A stretch of 64,000 nucleotides of DNA from JALHFZ01 sp964483085 (GTDB lineage Bacteria > Synergistota > Synergistia > Synergistales > Aminobacteriaceae): the NCBI GenBank assembly GCA_964483085.1, contig CAYZZX010000001.1:1-64000 (forward strand), in the 5' to 3' direction. Numbering within the stretch: the first letter of the stretch is position 1; each line of letters begins with the position of its first letter. The translations under genes and the position numbers were made by a program. The notes under the pieces were generated by a model, which saw only the letters and a list, made by a program, of their open reading frames with translations, was not told where the DNA came from and made no database searches. Positions 24,868 through 33,050 of the stretch are shown here, in pieces.

Positions 24868-25202
24868 AAAATTAAGAAGCACGGTAATAATCGATAAAAA
24901 AATCTGATTAAAACAGTAAGGCCCTTGTTTCGTCTGCACATTTGATTTCAGCTCCTTCCACTGCGAAAGCCTACCGGTGATTACGGTAAGACCGATCCTC
25001 CTATATAAAACGATCTCCTCCCTGTCTCTGTAGTTGTGAGCAGGGATTTTTTTATTGTTGAAAAACCCTTGACCACAGAAAAGTTCACCTAACGTGGAAA
25101 TGTACCTCTTTCATTATCTTCAAGAATTACGAAACAAGGACGAGGAGCAGGATAGAGTTAACTTTCACAAAAACATTGCAATGATGTTCAAAAAAGACTA
25201 TT
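24868..25202. other. AT-rich non-coding stretch between tRNA-Arg and the ald promoter
   Basis: No gene is supported here. The composition switches abruptly from GC-rich to AT-rich right after the tRNA CCA end. A small hairpin (taccg-gtgatta-cggta, about 24971-24988) and the terminator at 25020 are visible; no riboswitch consensus was recognised. Confidence 0.6.
25020..25054 (+). terminator. Rho-independent terminator upstream of ald
   Basis: The stem ccctgtctc / gag-caggg around a 9-base loop is followed by ATTTTTTTATT. It could end the tRNA transcript or act as an attenuator in a longer leader; the ald promoter lies 150 bases further on. Confidence 0.6.
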
Positions 25203-25231
25203 TTGACTGCTGAAATCAAGCCCTGTATGTT
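25203..25231 (+). promoter_or_regulatory. Promoter for ald
   Basis: TTGACT (25203-25208), 17 bases, TATGTT (25226-25231), with an overlapping TAGAAT a few bases on. GTTAAC palindromes flank it about 45 bases upstream and about 20 bases downstream and might bind a regulator. Confidence 0.55.
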
Positions 25232-25277
25232 AGAATATGATCAAATAGTTAACTAATATAAAAGGGGAGGGATTTTT

Positions 25278-26393
25278 ATGATTATTGGAGTGCCAAAAGA
25301 AATCAAAGAGCAAGAAGACAGAGTCGCACTTACTCCAGCTGGTGTTGATGGATTTGTACGAGCTGGGCACAAGGTTTTGGTAGAAACGAATGCAGGAATG
25401 GGAGCAGGCTTTACTGATAACAGCTATAAAGAATTAGGGGCTGAAATTATACGCGATGCTTCTAAAGTTTGGGAACAGGCCGACATGATTATGAAAGTGA
25501 AAGAACCTCTCGCATCTGAGTACAAATATTTTAAAGAGAATTTGATAATATTTACATATTTACATTTGGCAGCAGAAGATAAATTAACAAAAGCATTGAT
25601 GGACGCCAAGACTATAGCAATAGCATATGAAACAGTACAAAATCCAGATAGATCCCTTCCACTACTTACTCCCATGAGTGAAGTAGCGGGAAGAATGGCT
25701 GTACAAGAAGGATCCGTATATCTTGAGAAAACCTATGGTGGAAAAGGTATGCTGGTAGACGGAGTACCGGGAGTAGCGCCTGCGCATATCGTTGTAGTCG
25801 GAGCAGGTAATGTGGGTACAGCAGCCATTAGAAGAGCAGTAGGGTTGGGTGCAAGAGTTACGGTACTTGATATAAATGTTGCCAGACTCACGTATTTAGG
25901 TGAGGTGTTTATGGGAAGAATTGAAACATTGTATTCTAATAATTACAACTTAACTCAAGCCGTGAAGACAGCGGACTTAGTGGTGGGGGCAGTTCTTATA
26001 CCAGGAGCTAAAACGCCGAAATTGATTACTCAAGAAATGATTAAACAAATGCAGCCAGGCAGTGTTATAGTTGATGTTGCCATAGATCAGGGTGGAAGCG
26101 TGGAGGGAATTAAGAAAACTACTCATGCTGATCCTGTGTACATGGACCATGATGTAGTTCACTACGCCGTTGCAAATATTCCGGGAGCAGTTCCAAAGAC
26201 TTCCACTCTGGCTCTTACAAATGTCACCCTTTCTTATGCACTTAGAATAGCTAACAAGGGTTGGAAACAAGCGCTTAGAGATGAAGAGCCACTCAGAAAG
26301 GGAGCAAATATTCTTGAAGGTAAATTAGTGTATAAATCAGTTGCTGATGCATTGGGTTTTAAACACACTCCAGTGGAAGAAGTTTTGAATTAA
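25278..26393 (+). CDS. ald: Alanine dehydrogenase (probably horizontally acquired)
   Basis: 371 residues, the normal length. It catalyses reversible NAD-dependent deamination of L-alanine to pyruvate and ammonia. Visible family features: M-I-I-G-V-P-K-E-I-K at the N-terminus, substrate-site Arg15, K-V-K-E-P (Lys near 74), Y-L-H-L-A (His near 95), the NAD-binding G-A-G-N-V-G-T (about 178-184) and D-V-A-I-D-Q-G-G with the catalytic Asp near 269. Codon choice is unlike every neighbour: arginine is mostly AGA, with many ATA, TTA and AAA codons. It has its own promoter and terminator. The base composition suggests transfer from a low-GC donor, for example a clostridial relative. Confidence 0.96.
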   Translation: MIIGVPKEIKEQEDRVALTPAGVDGFVRAGHKVLVETNAGMGAGFTDNSYKELGAEIIRDASKVWEQADMIMKVKEPLASEYKYFKENLIIFTYLHLAAEDKLTKALMDAKTIAIAYETVQNPDRSLPLLTPMSEVAGRMAVQEGSVYLEKTYGGKGMLVDGVPGVAPAHIVVVGAGNVGTAAIRRAVGLGARVTVLDINVARLTYLGEVFMGRIETLYSNNYNLTQAVKTADLVVGAVLIPGAKTPKLITQEMIKQMQPGSVIVDVAIDQGGSVEGIKKTTHADPVYMDHDVVHYAVANIPGAVPKTSTLALTNVTLSYALRIANKGWKQALRDEEPLRKGANILEGKLVYKSVADALGFKHTPVEEVLN

Positions 26394-26405
26394 AAAATCA
26401 TAATA

Positions 26406-26467
26406 CAGGAGCTGGAAAACAGAAAGATCCTTATATCCAGCTCCTGCTAGCTTCTTACTATTTTTTC
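26406..26467 (+). terminator. Rho-independent terminator after ald
   Basis: A perfect 11-base stem (caggagctgga / tccagctcctg) with a 19-base loop, followed downstream by a T-rich tract. Confidence 0.7.
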
Positions 26468-26623
26468 GGTTTTCAGAATTCAGGAGGCTCCCCTTGGTGG
26501 TACAGGTGTGTACGGTAATGTCAGGAATATTCCGCACATTAGCTTCTCCTATTCAAGTATTCTCAGTTAACGGAAGGGACTTGCTTCTTCTTTTCTGTCT
26601 CTTTCCATAAGATAGAGCCTTTT

Positions 26624-26652
26624 CGGAGCTCCCGGCGGCTCCGGTTTTTTTA
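26624..26652 (+). terminator. Orphan rho-independent terminator
   Basis: The stem CGGAGC / GCTCCG with an eight-base loop is followed directly by seven T. No plus-strand gene lies between this and the preceding ald terminator, so what it ends is unclear. Confidence 0.65.
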
Positions 26653-26685
26653 CGCCTTTTTTACGATAGATCTTCCCCTCCGGTC

Positions 26686-26694
26686 TGGTATACT
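26686..26694 (+). promoter_or_regulatory. Extended -10 promoter for the phosphodiester glycosidase gene
   Basis: TGGTATACT, an extended -10, puts the start point near 26701. That makes the ATG at 26703 an unlikely initiator and favours 26733. Confidence 0.5.
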
Positions 26695-26732
26695 ACCCCG
26701 GAATGCAACTTTTCTCCCAAGGAGACCCCATC

Positions 26733-28505
26733 ATGCGTGACCTTCAAAGATCGTGTCCTTTCGTTTATAAGTTTTTCCTCGCGCTCTTTCTTCTGGTCTT
26801 CTTTTTCTCTCCGCCAGCGGAGGGTGCATCGACCATGCGGAAGGACGTCTTCATCTCCGGCCTCTTGAAGGCTCGGGGTTTTGCCGTCCCGAAGGGTGAG
26901 AAAAACCTTGTGATGGCCGCCCTCGACTATGACCTTGTACCCGCCGGTATCGAAAATTTCGCAGGACCGGTCACGAGAAAAGAGGCGATCTTCTGGGCGA
27001 TCCATTCTCTCGGCCTCTCCTTCGAAAGTTCCCTTCTGACGGGGATTCCTCTTCCCTTCAAAGATGCGGGCAAGCTTCAACCCTCCGAGAGGGGAGCCGT
27101 GGCGGCGGCCGTCAATATGAAACCTCCTCTGCTGAAAAAAGGGGTTTCCACCTTCGGCCCGGACGTGAAGATCACCCCCAAAGAGGGGGAGAGCATTCTG
27201 GCTATCGTAAAGGCAGCATCCCGCTCACTAGTCCTCAGCGTCCGGTTGTCGCCTGAGAAGGGAATGACCGTGCATATTGACCGGCGCGGGGCAATTTCTG
27301 TTCCTCCGAAGTGGAGGGCCCTCGTCAATGGCTTCGATACGAGGGAAGAAGCCGAGGCTTTTCGTTCCCTCATGACTGCGAGGAACGTGGAGGCCACGGT
27401 GGATAGTCAGAACTACGACTGGCGGGTCCGTTCGATTCTCTCTGACCGGTACGGCCCGATTCGGGAGTTTTTGACAGCGGCTCGGGGAGAAGGCCGGGAA
27501 GGGGTTGTCTTCACCTCTCCTCTCTCATGGGAAAAAGAGGATGTCCCCACATTCTGGGCCATGATCACCCTCGACCCGGCCCGGTTCGCCCTTCGTCCGA
27601 TCTTCGCACCCCGGGGACTCTCTGCTCTCGCTCCTCTGAGCTCCATGGCGGGAGGCACAGCTGCTGCAATAAACGGCGGTTTTTTTACCATATCCGGAAA
27701 GGAACAGGGCAGCCCCATCGGCGTCCTTTTGAGCCAGGGGATGTTCATCAATCCTCCCTATAAGGGGCGCACCTGCATTGGCTGGAACGATCAGAACCAG
27801 GCAGCTTTCGGCCATCTGGAAAGCAGTACAAAGGTTACCTTCCCCGAGGGCGGCTATATGGAGATCACGGCATTCAACCGGGAGGTGAAGGGCAGCGGAG
27901 TAGTCCTTTTTACCTCGCATTTCGGACGGCCCACGCCCCTCTTCAAAGATCAGGGAATTGAACTTCTGCTCGACGGAAAGCGCATTGAAGAAATTCGCAC
28001 CTCGGGGGGAAATCCTATTCCGGAAAGACGGCGAGTGCTCGCAGTGTACGGACATTCCGCCTCTCTTCTGTCCTCTCTTCGAGTGGGGGAAACAATTGGA
28101 ATCGATCAGTCCCTCAACGGAGACGACCCCTACTGGGGGTCCATGACGGAGGCCGTACAGGGAGGCCCCTTTCTTCTGCAGAAGGGGCAGATTATGATCG
28201 AGGACGAAAAACTGAGCGATTCCGTGGTGAACCGCCGCCACCCCCGCACCGTCATGGGACTTACTGCAAAGGGGCAGTGGTTCTTCTTCGTCGGGGACGG
28301 CAGAAGTGCGGTGCACAGCCTCGGGTTTACCCTTCAGGAGACTGCGGAAATTCTGAAAAAAGAGGGGATATCCTACGCTCTGAATCTTGACGGAGGAGGC
28401 TCCTCTTCTATCATGGCCGGCGAGAGGATTTTGAACGTTCTCTCCGACGGAAGAGAACGCCCCGTAAGCTACGGCATCGGAGCTTTTCGAAAGGGAGGGG
28501 ATTGA
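26733..28505 (+). CDS. Secreted phosphodiester glycosidase (NAGPA) domain protein
   Basis: About 590 residues. A signal peptide is clear (basic start, long hydrophobic run, then S-P-P-A-E-G-A-S). A middle region follows that has a sporulation-related/SPOR-like feel but is not assigned. The C-terminal half is the phosphodiester glycosidase domain, with A-A-I-N-G-G-F-F, the N-R-R-H-P-R-T segment and L-N-L-D-G-G-G-S-S near the end. Homologues include the uncovering enzyme for mannose-6-phosphate and bacterial envelope proteins of mostly unknown substrate. ATG at 26733 has aaggag ten bases upstream. Likely periplasmic, acting on a sugar phosphodiester. Confidence 0.85.
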   Translation: MRDLQRSCPFVYKFFLALFLLVFFFSPPAEGASTMRKDVFISGLLKARGFAVPKGEKNLVMAALDYDLVPAGIENFAGPVTRKEAIFWAIHSLGLSFESSLLTGIPLPFKDAGKLQPSERGAVAAAVNMKPPLLKKGVSTFGPDVKITPKEGESILAIVKAASRSLVLSVRLSPEKGMTVHIDRRGAISVPPKWRALVNGFDTREEAEAFRSLMTARNVEATVDSQNYDWRVRSILSDRYGPIREFLTAARGEGREGVVFTSPLSWEKEDVPTFWAMITLDPARFALRPIFAPRGLSALAPLSSMAGGTAAAINGGFFTISGKEQGSPIGVLLSQGMFINPPYKGRTCIGWNDQNQAAFGHLESSTKVTFPEGGYMEITAFNREVKGSGVVLFTSHFGRPTPLFKDQGIELLLDGKRIEEIRTSGGNPIPERRRVLAVYGHSASLLSSLRVGETIGIDQSLNGDDPYWGSMTEAVQGGPFLLQKGQIMIEDEKLSDSVVNRRHPRTVMGLTAKGQWFFFVGDGRSAVHSLGFTLQETAEILKKEGISYALNLDGGGSSSIMAGERILNVLSDGRERPVSYGIGAFRKGGD

Positions 28506-28609
28506 TGAGCAATCCTTTATGAACTATTCATAAGATCGCTGCGTCCAGCTCTCCGGTTTGTGTTCTTCAGCACAAGGAATTGAAAATTTGGAAGGAGTTT
28601 TTCTCTGTT

Positions 28610-29224
28610 ATGAAAATATTTTCTCGTACCGCTGTTTCGCTTCTTGCACTGAGCCTTCTACTCTTTACAGCTGCAGCTTTCGCCGCTGAAACACCTGCTG
28701 CGAAAACGCCAGGCGCTGAAAAACCTGCTGCTGAAACACCTGCAGCGAAAACACCGGCCACCCAAACACCTGATGCTAAAACACCTGAGGCTGAAAAGCC
28801 TGCAGTGAAACTCCCTGATCCCGTCAACTTCGGCAAGGATGCGAACAAGATGCAGTGGTACCTCGTAAACTACGGCAAGGTCGAAGATAAGCCCTTCGCC
28901 GTGGTGAGAAAGTATTATACAAACCCCGATGAAAAGCAGAAGGCAGTCGATCTCATCACGACGAAGTTCGGCATCGAGCAGCAGAGATCGGCGGAGCTGT
29001 ATTTTACTCAGTACCGGTACGTCTACTCCGATGACGGCAAGCAGTTCGCCCTTGCTTACATCCAGCATTTTGACATGATCGGCAATATCATCCGTTCAAC
29101 TGAGTACGAGGGCGAGGACCTGGTCTTCTATGGGATGACGAAGGAGATGATCCCCTTTAAAGCCTACGCCTATGCGTCGGGCAAGCTTCCCGCGCAGAAA
29201 AAAACCCCTCCCAAAAAGAAGTAA
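28610..29224 (+). CDS. Secreted protein with Pro/Ala/Lys pentapeptide repeats, unknown function
   Basis: About 204 residues. A typical signal peptide ends in A-A-A-F-A-A. It is followed by eight imperfect five-residue repeats of the form A-(E/K)-(T/K)-P-x, then a ~120-residue globular domain rich in Tyr/Phe and charged residues, and a Lys/Pro tail. No family was recognised for the globular part. The extended repeat resembles a TonB-like or wall-spanning spacer. ATG at 28610 has ggaaggag upstream. It is unlinked to an obvious pathway. Confidence 0.7.
   Translation: MKIFSRTAVSLLALSLLLFTAAAFAAETPAAKTPGAEKPAAETPAAKTPATQTPDAKTPEAEKPAVKLPDPVNFGKDANKMQWYLVNYGKVEDKPFAVVRKYYTNPDEKQKAVDLITTKFGIEQQRSAELYFTQYRYVYSDDGKQFALAYIQHFDMIGNIIRSTEYEGEDLVFYGMTKEMIPFKAYAYASGKLPAQKKTPPKKK
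28685..28804 (+). repeat. Eight tandem 15-base repeats coding for A-x-x-P-x pentapeptides
   Basis: Eight in-frame units of 15 bases, variants of gctgaaacacctgct, run without interruption. Units alternate between Glu- and Lys-type, suggesting expansion by duplication of pairs. Confidence 0.85.
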
Positions 29225-29359
29225 TGCACTGATAGAAAGAGCTCTGCCTCTGACTTTGGAGGTGCGGTCTCCCTCCGGTAGGAGTTCCAATTGATTGCGT
29301 TCGCAGGAAAGATGCAGTAAGCTTCAATGGAAGAACAGCCCATACGAGGAGGAATCTTT

Positions 29360-29554
29360 ATGCCGACAGTGAATATCCAGCTTTTTGAGGGAAGAACCGT
29401 AGATGTGAAGAGAAAGCTTGTCGAGAAGCTCACCGGAGCGATCACGGAAGTTTTGAATGTTTCACCTGAGGCAGTGAAGATCATGATCACCGAAATGTCC
29501 CGGGAGAACATGGCCGTGGCCGGAGTGCTCAACATTGATAAGGAAAAGAAGTAG
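29360..29554 (+). CDS. 4-oxalocrotonate tautomerase family protein
   Basis: 64 residues, the classic length. Pro follows the initiator Met and would be the catalytic N-terminal base after Met removal (M-P-T-V-N-I-Q-L-F-E-G-R). The V-K-I-M-I-T-E-M segment matches the family beta strand. The start at 29360 was set by the Met-Pro rule and gaggagg upstream; the longer frame is not real. It is a keto-enol tautomerase of undefined physiological substrate here. Confidence 0.88.
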   Translation: MPTVNIQLFEGRTVDVKRKLVEKLTGAITEVLNVSPEAVKIMITEMSRENMAVAGVLNIDKEKK

Positions 29555-29596
29555 GGCGCCGAAAAAAACGGGACTGCTCCGGAAAGGATAATTCCG

Positions 29597-29887
29597 TTGG
29601 AAAAAGAGAGATCCGCACTTTCAAAACTCTGGGAGTTTCTCTGCCTCTTTCATCACGGCACCTTTGTGGACAAGCGCATGGCTGTGGTGCGAAAAGAGGC
29701 GTACGACATCAACGATAATCTGATGCTGCTTCTCTTCGGCGACTTTCTGGGCATACCGAACCCGATCTCCTACTATATGCTCGAACTGCTCCCCTATATG
29801 GCCGACGATCTCGTGACATGGCAGAGACGCATGCAGAACAGGAAGTTCATCATCGCGGAAAAGGCGGCTCAATATGACTTCGACTGA
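29597..29887 (+). CDS. Conserved-looking hypothetical protein upstream of the ArsA/Get3 ATPase
   Basis: 96 residues with TTG start and ggaaagga upstream. The protein is alpha-helical and aromatic (L-C-L-F-H-H-G, N-P-I-S-Y-Y-M-L-E-L-L-P-Y), with no transmembrane segment or signal peptide and no known motif. Its last 14 bases overlap the ATPase gene, so the two are co-translated. The pairing suggests a partner or regulator of that ATPase, which is inference only. Confidence 0.65.
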   Translation: MEKERSALSKLWEFLCLFHHGTFVDKRMAVVRKEAYDINDNLMLLLFGDFLGIPNPISYYMLELLPYMADDLVTWQRRMQNRKFIIAEKAAQYDFD

Positions 29888-30839
29888 TAAGACGGTAAAA
29901 TACAGACCCTTCACCTTCTTCGGAGGAAAGGGAGGCACCGGCAAGACCTCCTGCGCTGCGGCCTATGCTCTGGCTCTCGCGGCGAGGGGCGTGCGGACCC
30001 TCATCGTTTCGACCGACCCGGCCCACTCTCTTGCCGATGCGTACGGCAAGGAGATCGGTTTTGAGGTGCTGAAGCTTGAGGAAAACCTCTGGGGCCTTGA
30101 GATCGACCCCGAGGTGGAGGCCAAAAAGTATATGAAGGGCATCCAGGAGAAGATGCTCCATATTGTAAGCGCCGCCATCGTCGACGAGATCAAGCGACAG
30201 ATCGAGATTGCCTACACATCTCCCGGAGCGGAGGAGGCCGCCATATTCGATAAATTCATCGAATTGATGGAATCCCTCGGAGAGCGGTTTGACGCCATCG
30301 TCTTTGATACCGCTCCCACAGGACATACCCTCCGCCTGCTGACCTTGCCGAAAATCCTCGGAACCTGGATCGAAAACTTAATCGAGAAACGCAAAAAGGC
30401 CATGAACATGATGAAGATGGCAGCGCGGTACGACAGCGTCCTCGCGGAAAAGATTGAAGAGGACCCGATTCTCGACACCCTTACGGCAAGAAGGGACAAG
30501 TTCGACCTTGCCCGCAAAATCCTCACTGATCCGGAGCAGTCGGTCTTTCACTTCGTTCTGAACGCAGAAAAACTCCCCATACTGGAGACGGATCGGGCCC
30601 TTGAGCTCCTCAACCGCCACGGAATCGCCACGGGGGGGCTCGTGGTCAACAAGATATTCCCTCCTGAAACAGGAGCTTTCTTTGAAAAGCGAAGAGAGGC
30701 CCAGGCAGGATATCTTCAGGATATTCGGTCTCGTTTTGCGGGAAGAAAAGTCCTTGAGATCCCTCTTCTCGATTCAGATATCCAGGGAAGAGAGCAGCTC
30801 ATCAGATTATCTCCCCTCTTTGCCGATTTGGATGGCTGA
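29874..30839 (+). CDS. ArsA/Get3-family ATPase
   Basis: 321 residues, a single-domain member. The deviant Walker A is G-G-K-G-G-T-G-K-T-S (residues 17-26), followed by S-T-D-P-A-H-S (switch I) and D-T-A-P-T-G-H-T-L-R-L-L (switch II/A-loop). The Met-rich helix (about 180-190) could form a hydrophobic groove. Known relatives drive arsenite export with ArsB or target tail-anchored proteins (Get3). No ArsB or ArsR lies nearby, so a Get3-like client role is as plausible as arsenic. The start overlaps the previous gene and the stop overlaps tadA. Confidence 0.85.
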   Translation: MTSTDKTVKYRPFTFFGGKGGTGKTSCAAAYALALAARGVRTLIVSTDPAHSLADAYGKEIGFEVLKLEENLWGLEIDPEVEAKKYMKGIQEKMLHIVSAAIVDEIKRQIEIAYTSPGAEEAAIFDKFIELMESLGERFDAIVFDTAPTGHTLRLLTLPKILGTWIENLIEKRKKAMNMMKMAARYDSVLAEKIEEDPILDTLTARRDKFDLARKILTDPEQSVFHFVLNAEKLPILETDRALELLNRHGIATGGLVVNKIFPPETGAFFEKRREAQAGYLQDIRSRFAGRKVLEIPLLDSDIQGREQLIRLSPLFADLDG

Positions 30840-31308
30840 GCTGCACAGAGAGCTGGACGAAAAATTCATGGCCCTTGCCCTTGAAGAGGGCCGAAGAGCC
30901 GCCCTCGACGGAGATGTACCCGTCGGGGCCCTTGTTGTACGAGAGGGTGTCGTCCTGGCCTCGGGACGAAACCGCAAGACCGATGACCCCACCGGCCACG
31001 CCGAGATTCTCGCCCTTCGGGCCGCTGGTTCCGCCCTGAAGAGCTGGAACCTCTCGGGGTGTACTCTCTATGTCACCGTGGAACCCTGCCCCATGTGTGC
31101 AGGGGCTCTCGTCCTCGCCCGCCTTGATCGCCTCGTCTACGGATGCAGCGACCCCAGGGCGGGTGCCTGCGGCACTCTGTACAATATCGTCGAGGACAGC
31201 CGTTTGAACCACAGGCTCGCTGTTACACGGGGAGTACTCGATGAGCAATGCGCTGATCTTATCCGTACCTATTTCAGAACAAAAAGAAAGGCCGGTCCGA
31301 AAAAATGA
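30832..31308 (+). CDS. tadA: tRNA-specific adenosine deaminase
   Basis: 158 residues. It converts A34 to inosine in tRNA-Arg(ACG). Zinc-site motifs: H-A-E (His56, Glu58) and P-C-P-M-C (Cys86, Cys89), with the following A-G-A-L and D-P-R-A-G-A-C-G of TadA. The ATG at 30832 overlaps the ATPase stop by eight bases; the longer frame upstream is the shadow of that gene. Its substrate tRNA is encoded at 24791-24867. Confidence 0.94.
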   Translation: MAELHRELDEKFMALALEEGRRAALDGDVPVGALVVREGVVLASGRNRKTDDPTGHAEILALRAAGSALKSWNLSGCTLYVTVEPCPMCAGALVLARLDRLVYGCSDPRAGACGTLYNIVEDSRLNHRLAVTRGVLDEQCADLIRTYFRTKRKAGPKK

Positions 31309-32441
31309 AAAAGCTTTCCTATGGACATCAGTATATCGACGAGGAGGATATAAACGCAGTCGCGGCGGTGCTTCGGGGAGACTGGCTCACCCAGGGACCG
31401 GCGGTTGAGGCCTTCGAGCAAGCCTTTGCCGAGTACATCGGAGTCTACCATGCCGTCTCCTTCTCTAACGGCACTGCCGCCCTTCACGGAGCGTATTTTG
31501 CCGCCGGAGTGGAGGAGGGGGATGAGGTCATTACGTCACCCATGACCTTTGCCGCCACGGGGAACGCGGCCCTCTATCTCGGAGGGAAGCCCGTCTTCGC
31601 TGATATCGATCCCGATACGATCTGCCTCGACCCTGTAGAGGCGGAGAAAAAGATCACCTCCCGCACGAAGGTGATCGCCCCGGTGAGTTTCGCCGGCTAT
31701 CCTGCGGACATCGAATCATTTCTCTCTCTGGCCCGCTCCTGCGGAGCCCTTGTGGTGGAGGACGGATGCCATGCCCTCGGTGCCAGCAGGGATAATCTCA
31801 GTGTGGGAAAACAGGCCGATATGACCGCCTTCAGCTTCCATCCCGTCAAGCATATCACCACCGGAGAGGGGGGGATGGTCACCACCGATTCGCCCCGTCT
31901 CGCCGAGCGGCTCCGCCTCTTCCGGACCCACGGAATAACGAAGGACCCCGGAAAGATGACCGGAACTCCCCACGGCCCCTGGTCCAATGAAATGCAGGTG
32001 CTCGGCTATAACTATCGCCTGAGCGACATCCATGCGGCTCTGGGCCTGAGCCAGCTCTCAAAGCTCGATAATTTCGTGCGCCGCCGGAAGGCCATTGCCG
32101 CCCAGTATGACTCTCTTTTCGCCGAGATAGCTGCTCTGACGGTACCTCCTCAGAGCGACGGCCACTCCTACCATCTCTACCCCCTCCAGTTCCCCGCGGC
32201 GGAACGAGGAGAGATCTTTGCCCGTATGGATGAAAAAGGGATCGCCGGAATGGTCCATTACCCCCCTCTTCACCTTCACCCCTATTATCGGGATCGCTTC
32301 GCCTTCAAAGAGGGTGATTTCCCCCTTGCCGAGGAGTTTTACTCAAGAGTGATCAGCCTTCCCATGTATTTCGGCCTCACCGACGAAGACATTCGGCGGG
32401 TCGTCGAGACGATCCGGCTCATAATGGAGACGGTAGTCTGA
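31305..32441 (+). CDS. DegT/DnrJ/EryC1/StrS aminotransferase, PseC-like
   Basis: A 378-residue PLP enzyme for nucleotide-sugar amination. The N-S-N-G-T-A-A-L motif (about 52-58), V-E-D-G-C-H-A-L-G and the Schiff-base lysine in S-F-H-P-V-K-H (Lys182) followed by T-T-G-E-G-G are visible. Overall pattern is closest to PseC-type UDP-4-keto-6-deoxy-sugar aminotransferases that make pseudaminic acid precursors, or ArnB. No other sugar pathway genes are adjacent. The ATG overlaps the tadA stop (ATGA), so expression is coupled to tadA. Confidence 0.87.
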   Translation: MKKLSYGHQYIDEEDINAVAAVLRGDWLTQGPAVEAFEQAFAEYIGVYHAVSFSNGTAALHGAYFAAGVEEGDEVITSPMTFAATGNAALYLGGKPVFADIDPDTICLDPVEAEKKITSRTKVIAPVSFAGYPADIESFLSLARSCGALVVEDGCHALGASRDNLSVGKQADMTAFSFHPVKHITTGEGGMVTTDSPRLAERLRLFRTHGITKDPGKMTGTPHGPWSNEMQVLGYNYRLSDIHAALGLSQLSKLDNFVRRRKAIAAQYDSLFAEIAALTVPPQSDGHSYHLYPLQFPAAERGEIFARMDEKGIAGMVHYPPLHLHPYYRDRFAFKEGDFPLAEEFYSRVISLPMYFGLTDEDIRRVVETIRLIMETVV

Positions 32442-32492
32442 GAACCCATCTTTCGCCCTGTATCGGCTTCTCCGACGACCGGTAATTATACG

Positions 32493-32521
32493 TGGACTTT
32501 CAATAGGTTTTAGGCTACAAT
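32493..32521 (+). promoter_or_regulatory. Promoter for the OmpH/Skp gene
   Basis: TGGACT (32493-32498), 17 bases, TACAAT (32516-32521), 45 bases before the start codon. Confidence 0.5.
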
Positions 32522-32566
32522 TTCACGCGTATTTCAATCAATCAAAAGCATCGAGGAGGTAGTTTA

Positions 32567-33013
32567 ATGTTTTCAGGTAAACGATTTGTAGCATTTTTGT
32601 CCATTGCAGTTCTTTTCATGCTCCTTACCGCAGGGTACGCTTCTGCAAACGAGAAGATCGGCGTCATCGATTCTCAGAAGATCATCTTCCAGCATCCCAG
32701 CTTTGAAGGGGTTACAAAGAAGCTTCAGTCCATCAGCGCCACGAAGGAAAACGAAATGAAGATGGCTGTTGACAAAGAAGCAGACCAGAATAAAAAAGCC
32801 CAGATCTACGAAGCCAAACGCAACGAGCTTGCTCAGGAAGAGCAGAAGCTCATGCAGCCCATTTTTCAGGAGGCCCAGCTTGCCGTTCGGACCGTCGCCA
32901 AGATAAAAGGCGTCACCGTGGTCATTGAAAAGGGGTCAGTGTACTTCGGCGGCATCGATATCACCGACGACGTCATCCAGGAACTGAAAAAGAACGCCGC
33001 GAAAAAGAAATAA
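32567..33013 (+). CDS. OmpH/Skp family periplasmic chaperone
   Basis: 148 residues. A signal peptide ends near A-S-A-N, then K-I-G-V-I-D-S-Q-K-I begins the mature part as in Skp. A long charged coiled-coil (about residues 45-105) follows, then a short beta segment with V-I-E-K-G-S-V-Y-F-G-G-I-D-I-T. Skp trimers hold unfolded outer-membrane proteins in coiled-coil tentacles, so this supports a true outer membrane. A gaggagg site precedes the ATG. Two terminators follow. Confidence 0.88.
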   Translation: MFSGKRFVAFLSIAVLFMLLTAGYASANEKIGVIDSQKIIFQHPSFEGVTKKLQSISATKENEMKMAVDKEADQNKKAQIYEAKRNELAQEEQKLMQPIFQEAQLAVRTVAKIKGVTVVIEKGSVYFGGIDITDDVIQELKKNAAKKK

Positions 33014-33035
33014 GCCGCGCCTCGGGGCGGCTTTC
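33013..33035 (+). terminator. Hairpin immediately after the OmpH/Skp gene
   Basis: The stem AGCCGC / GCGGCT overlaps the stop codon and is followed only by TTTC, so it may be a weak terminator or an mRNA-stabilising hairpin. Confidence 0.4.
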
Positions 33036-33050
33036 AAACGAAACCCTGCA

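Larger units (their letters stand above)
26394..26685. other. Gene-free stretch between ald and the phosphodiester glycosidase gene
   Basis: It holds two terminators (26406 and 26624) and no supported gene. The AT-rich composition of the ald cassette fades to GC-rich over the second half. Confidence 0.6.

Noticed and set aside
24717..24941. Minus-strand 74-codon frame containing G-E-G-F-E-P-S and R-T-R-D-L-R motifs
   Set aside because: It is the antisense of the two tRNA genes; this peptide pattern is a well-known spurious product of tRNA loci.
24955..25055. Riboswitch (glycine, lysine or similar) before ald
   Set aside because: Only small hairpins and a terminator are visible; no conserved aptamer segments were recognised.
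24850..26650. att-type direct repeat of the tRNA-Arg 3' end flanking the ald cassette
   Set aside because: No second copy of the tRNA 3' sequence was found by eye downstream, and no integrase is present.
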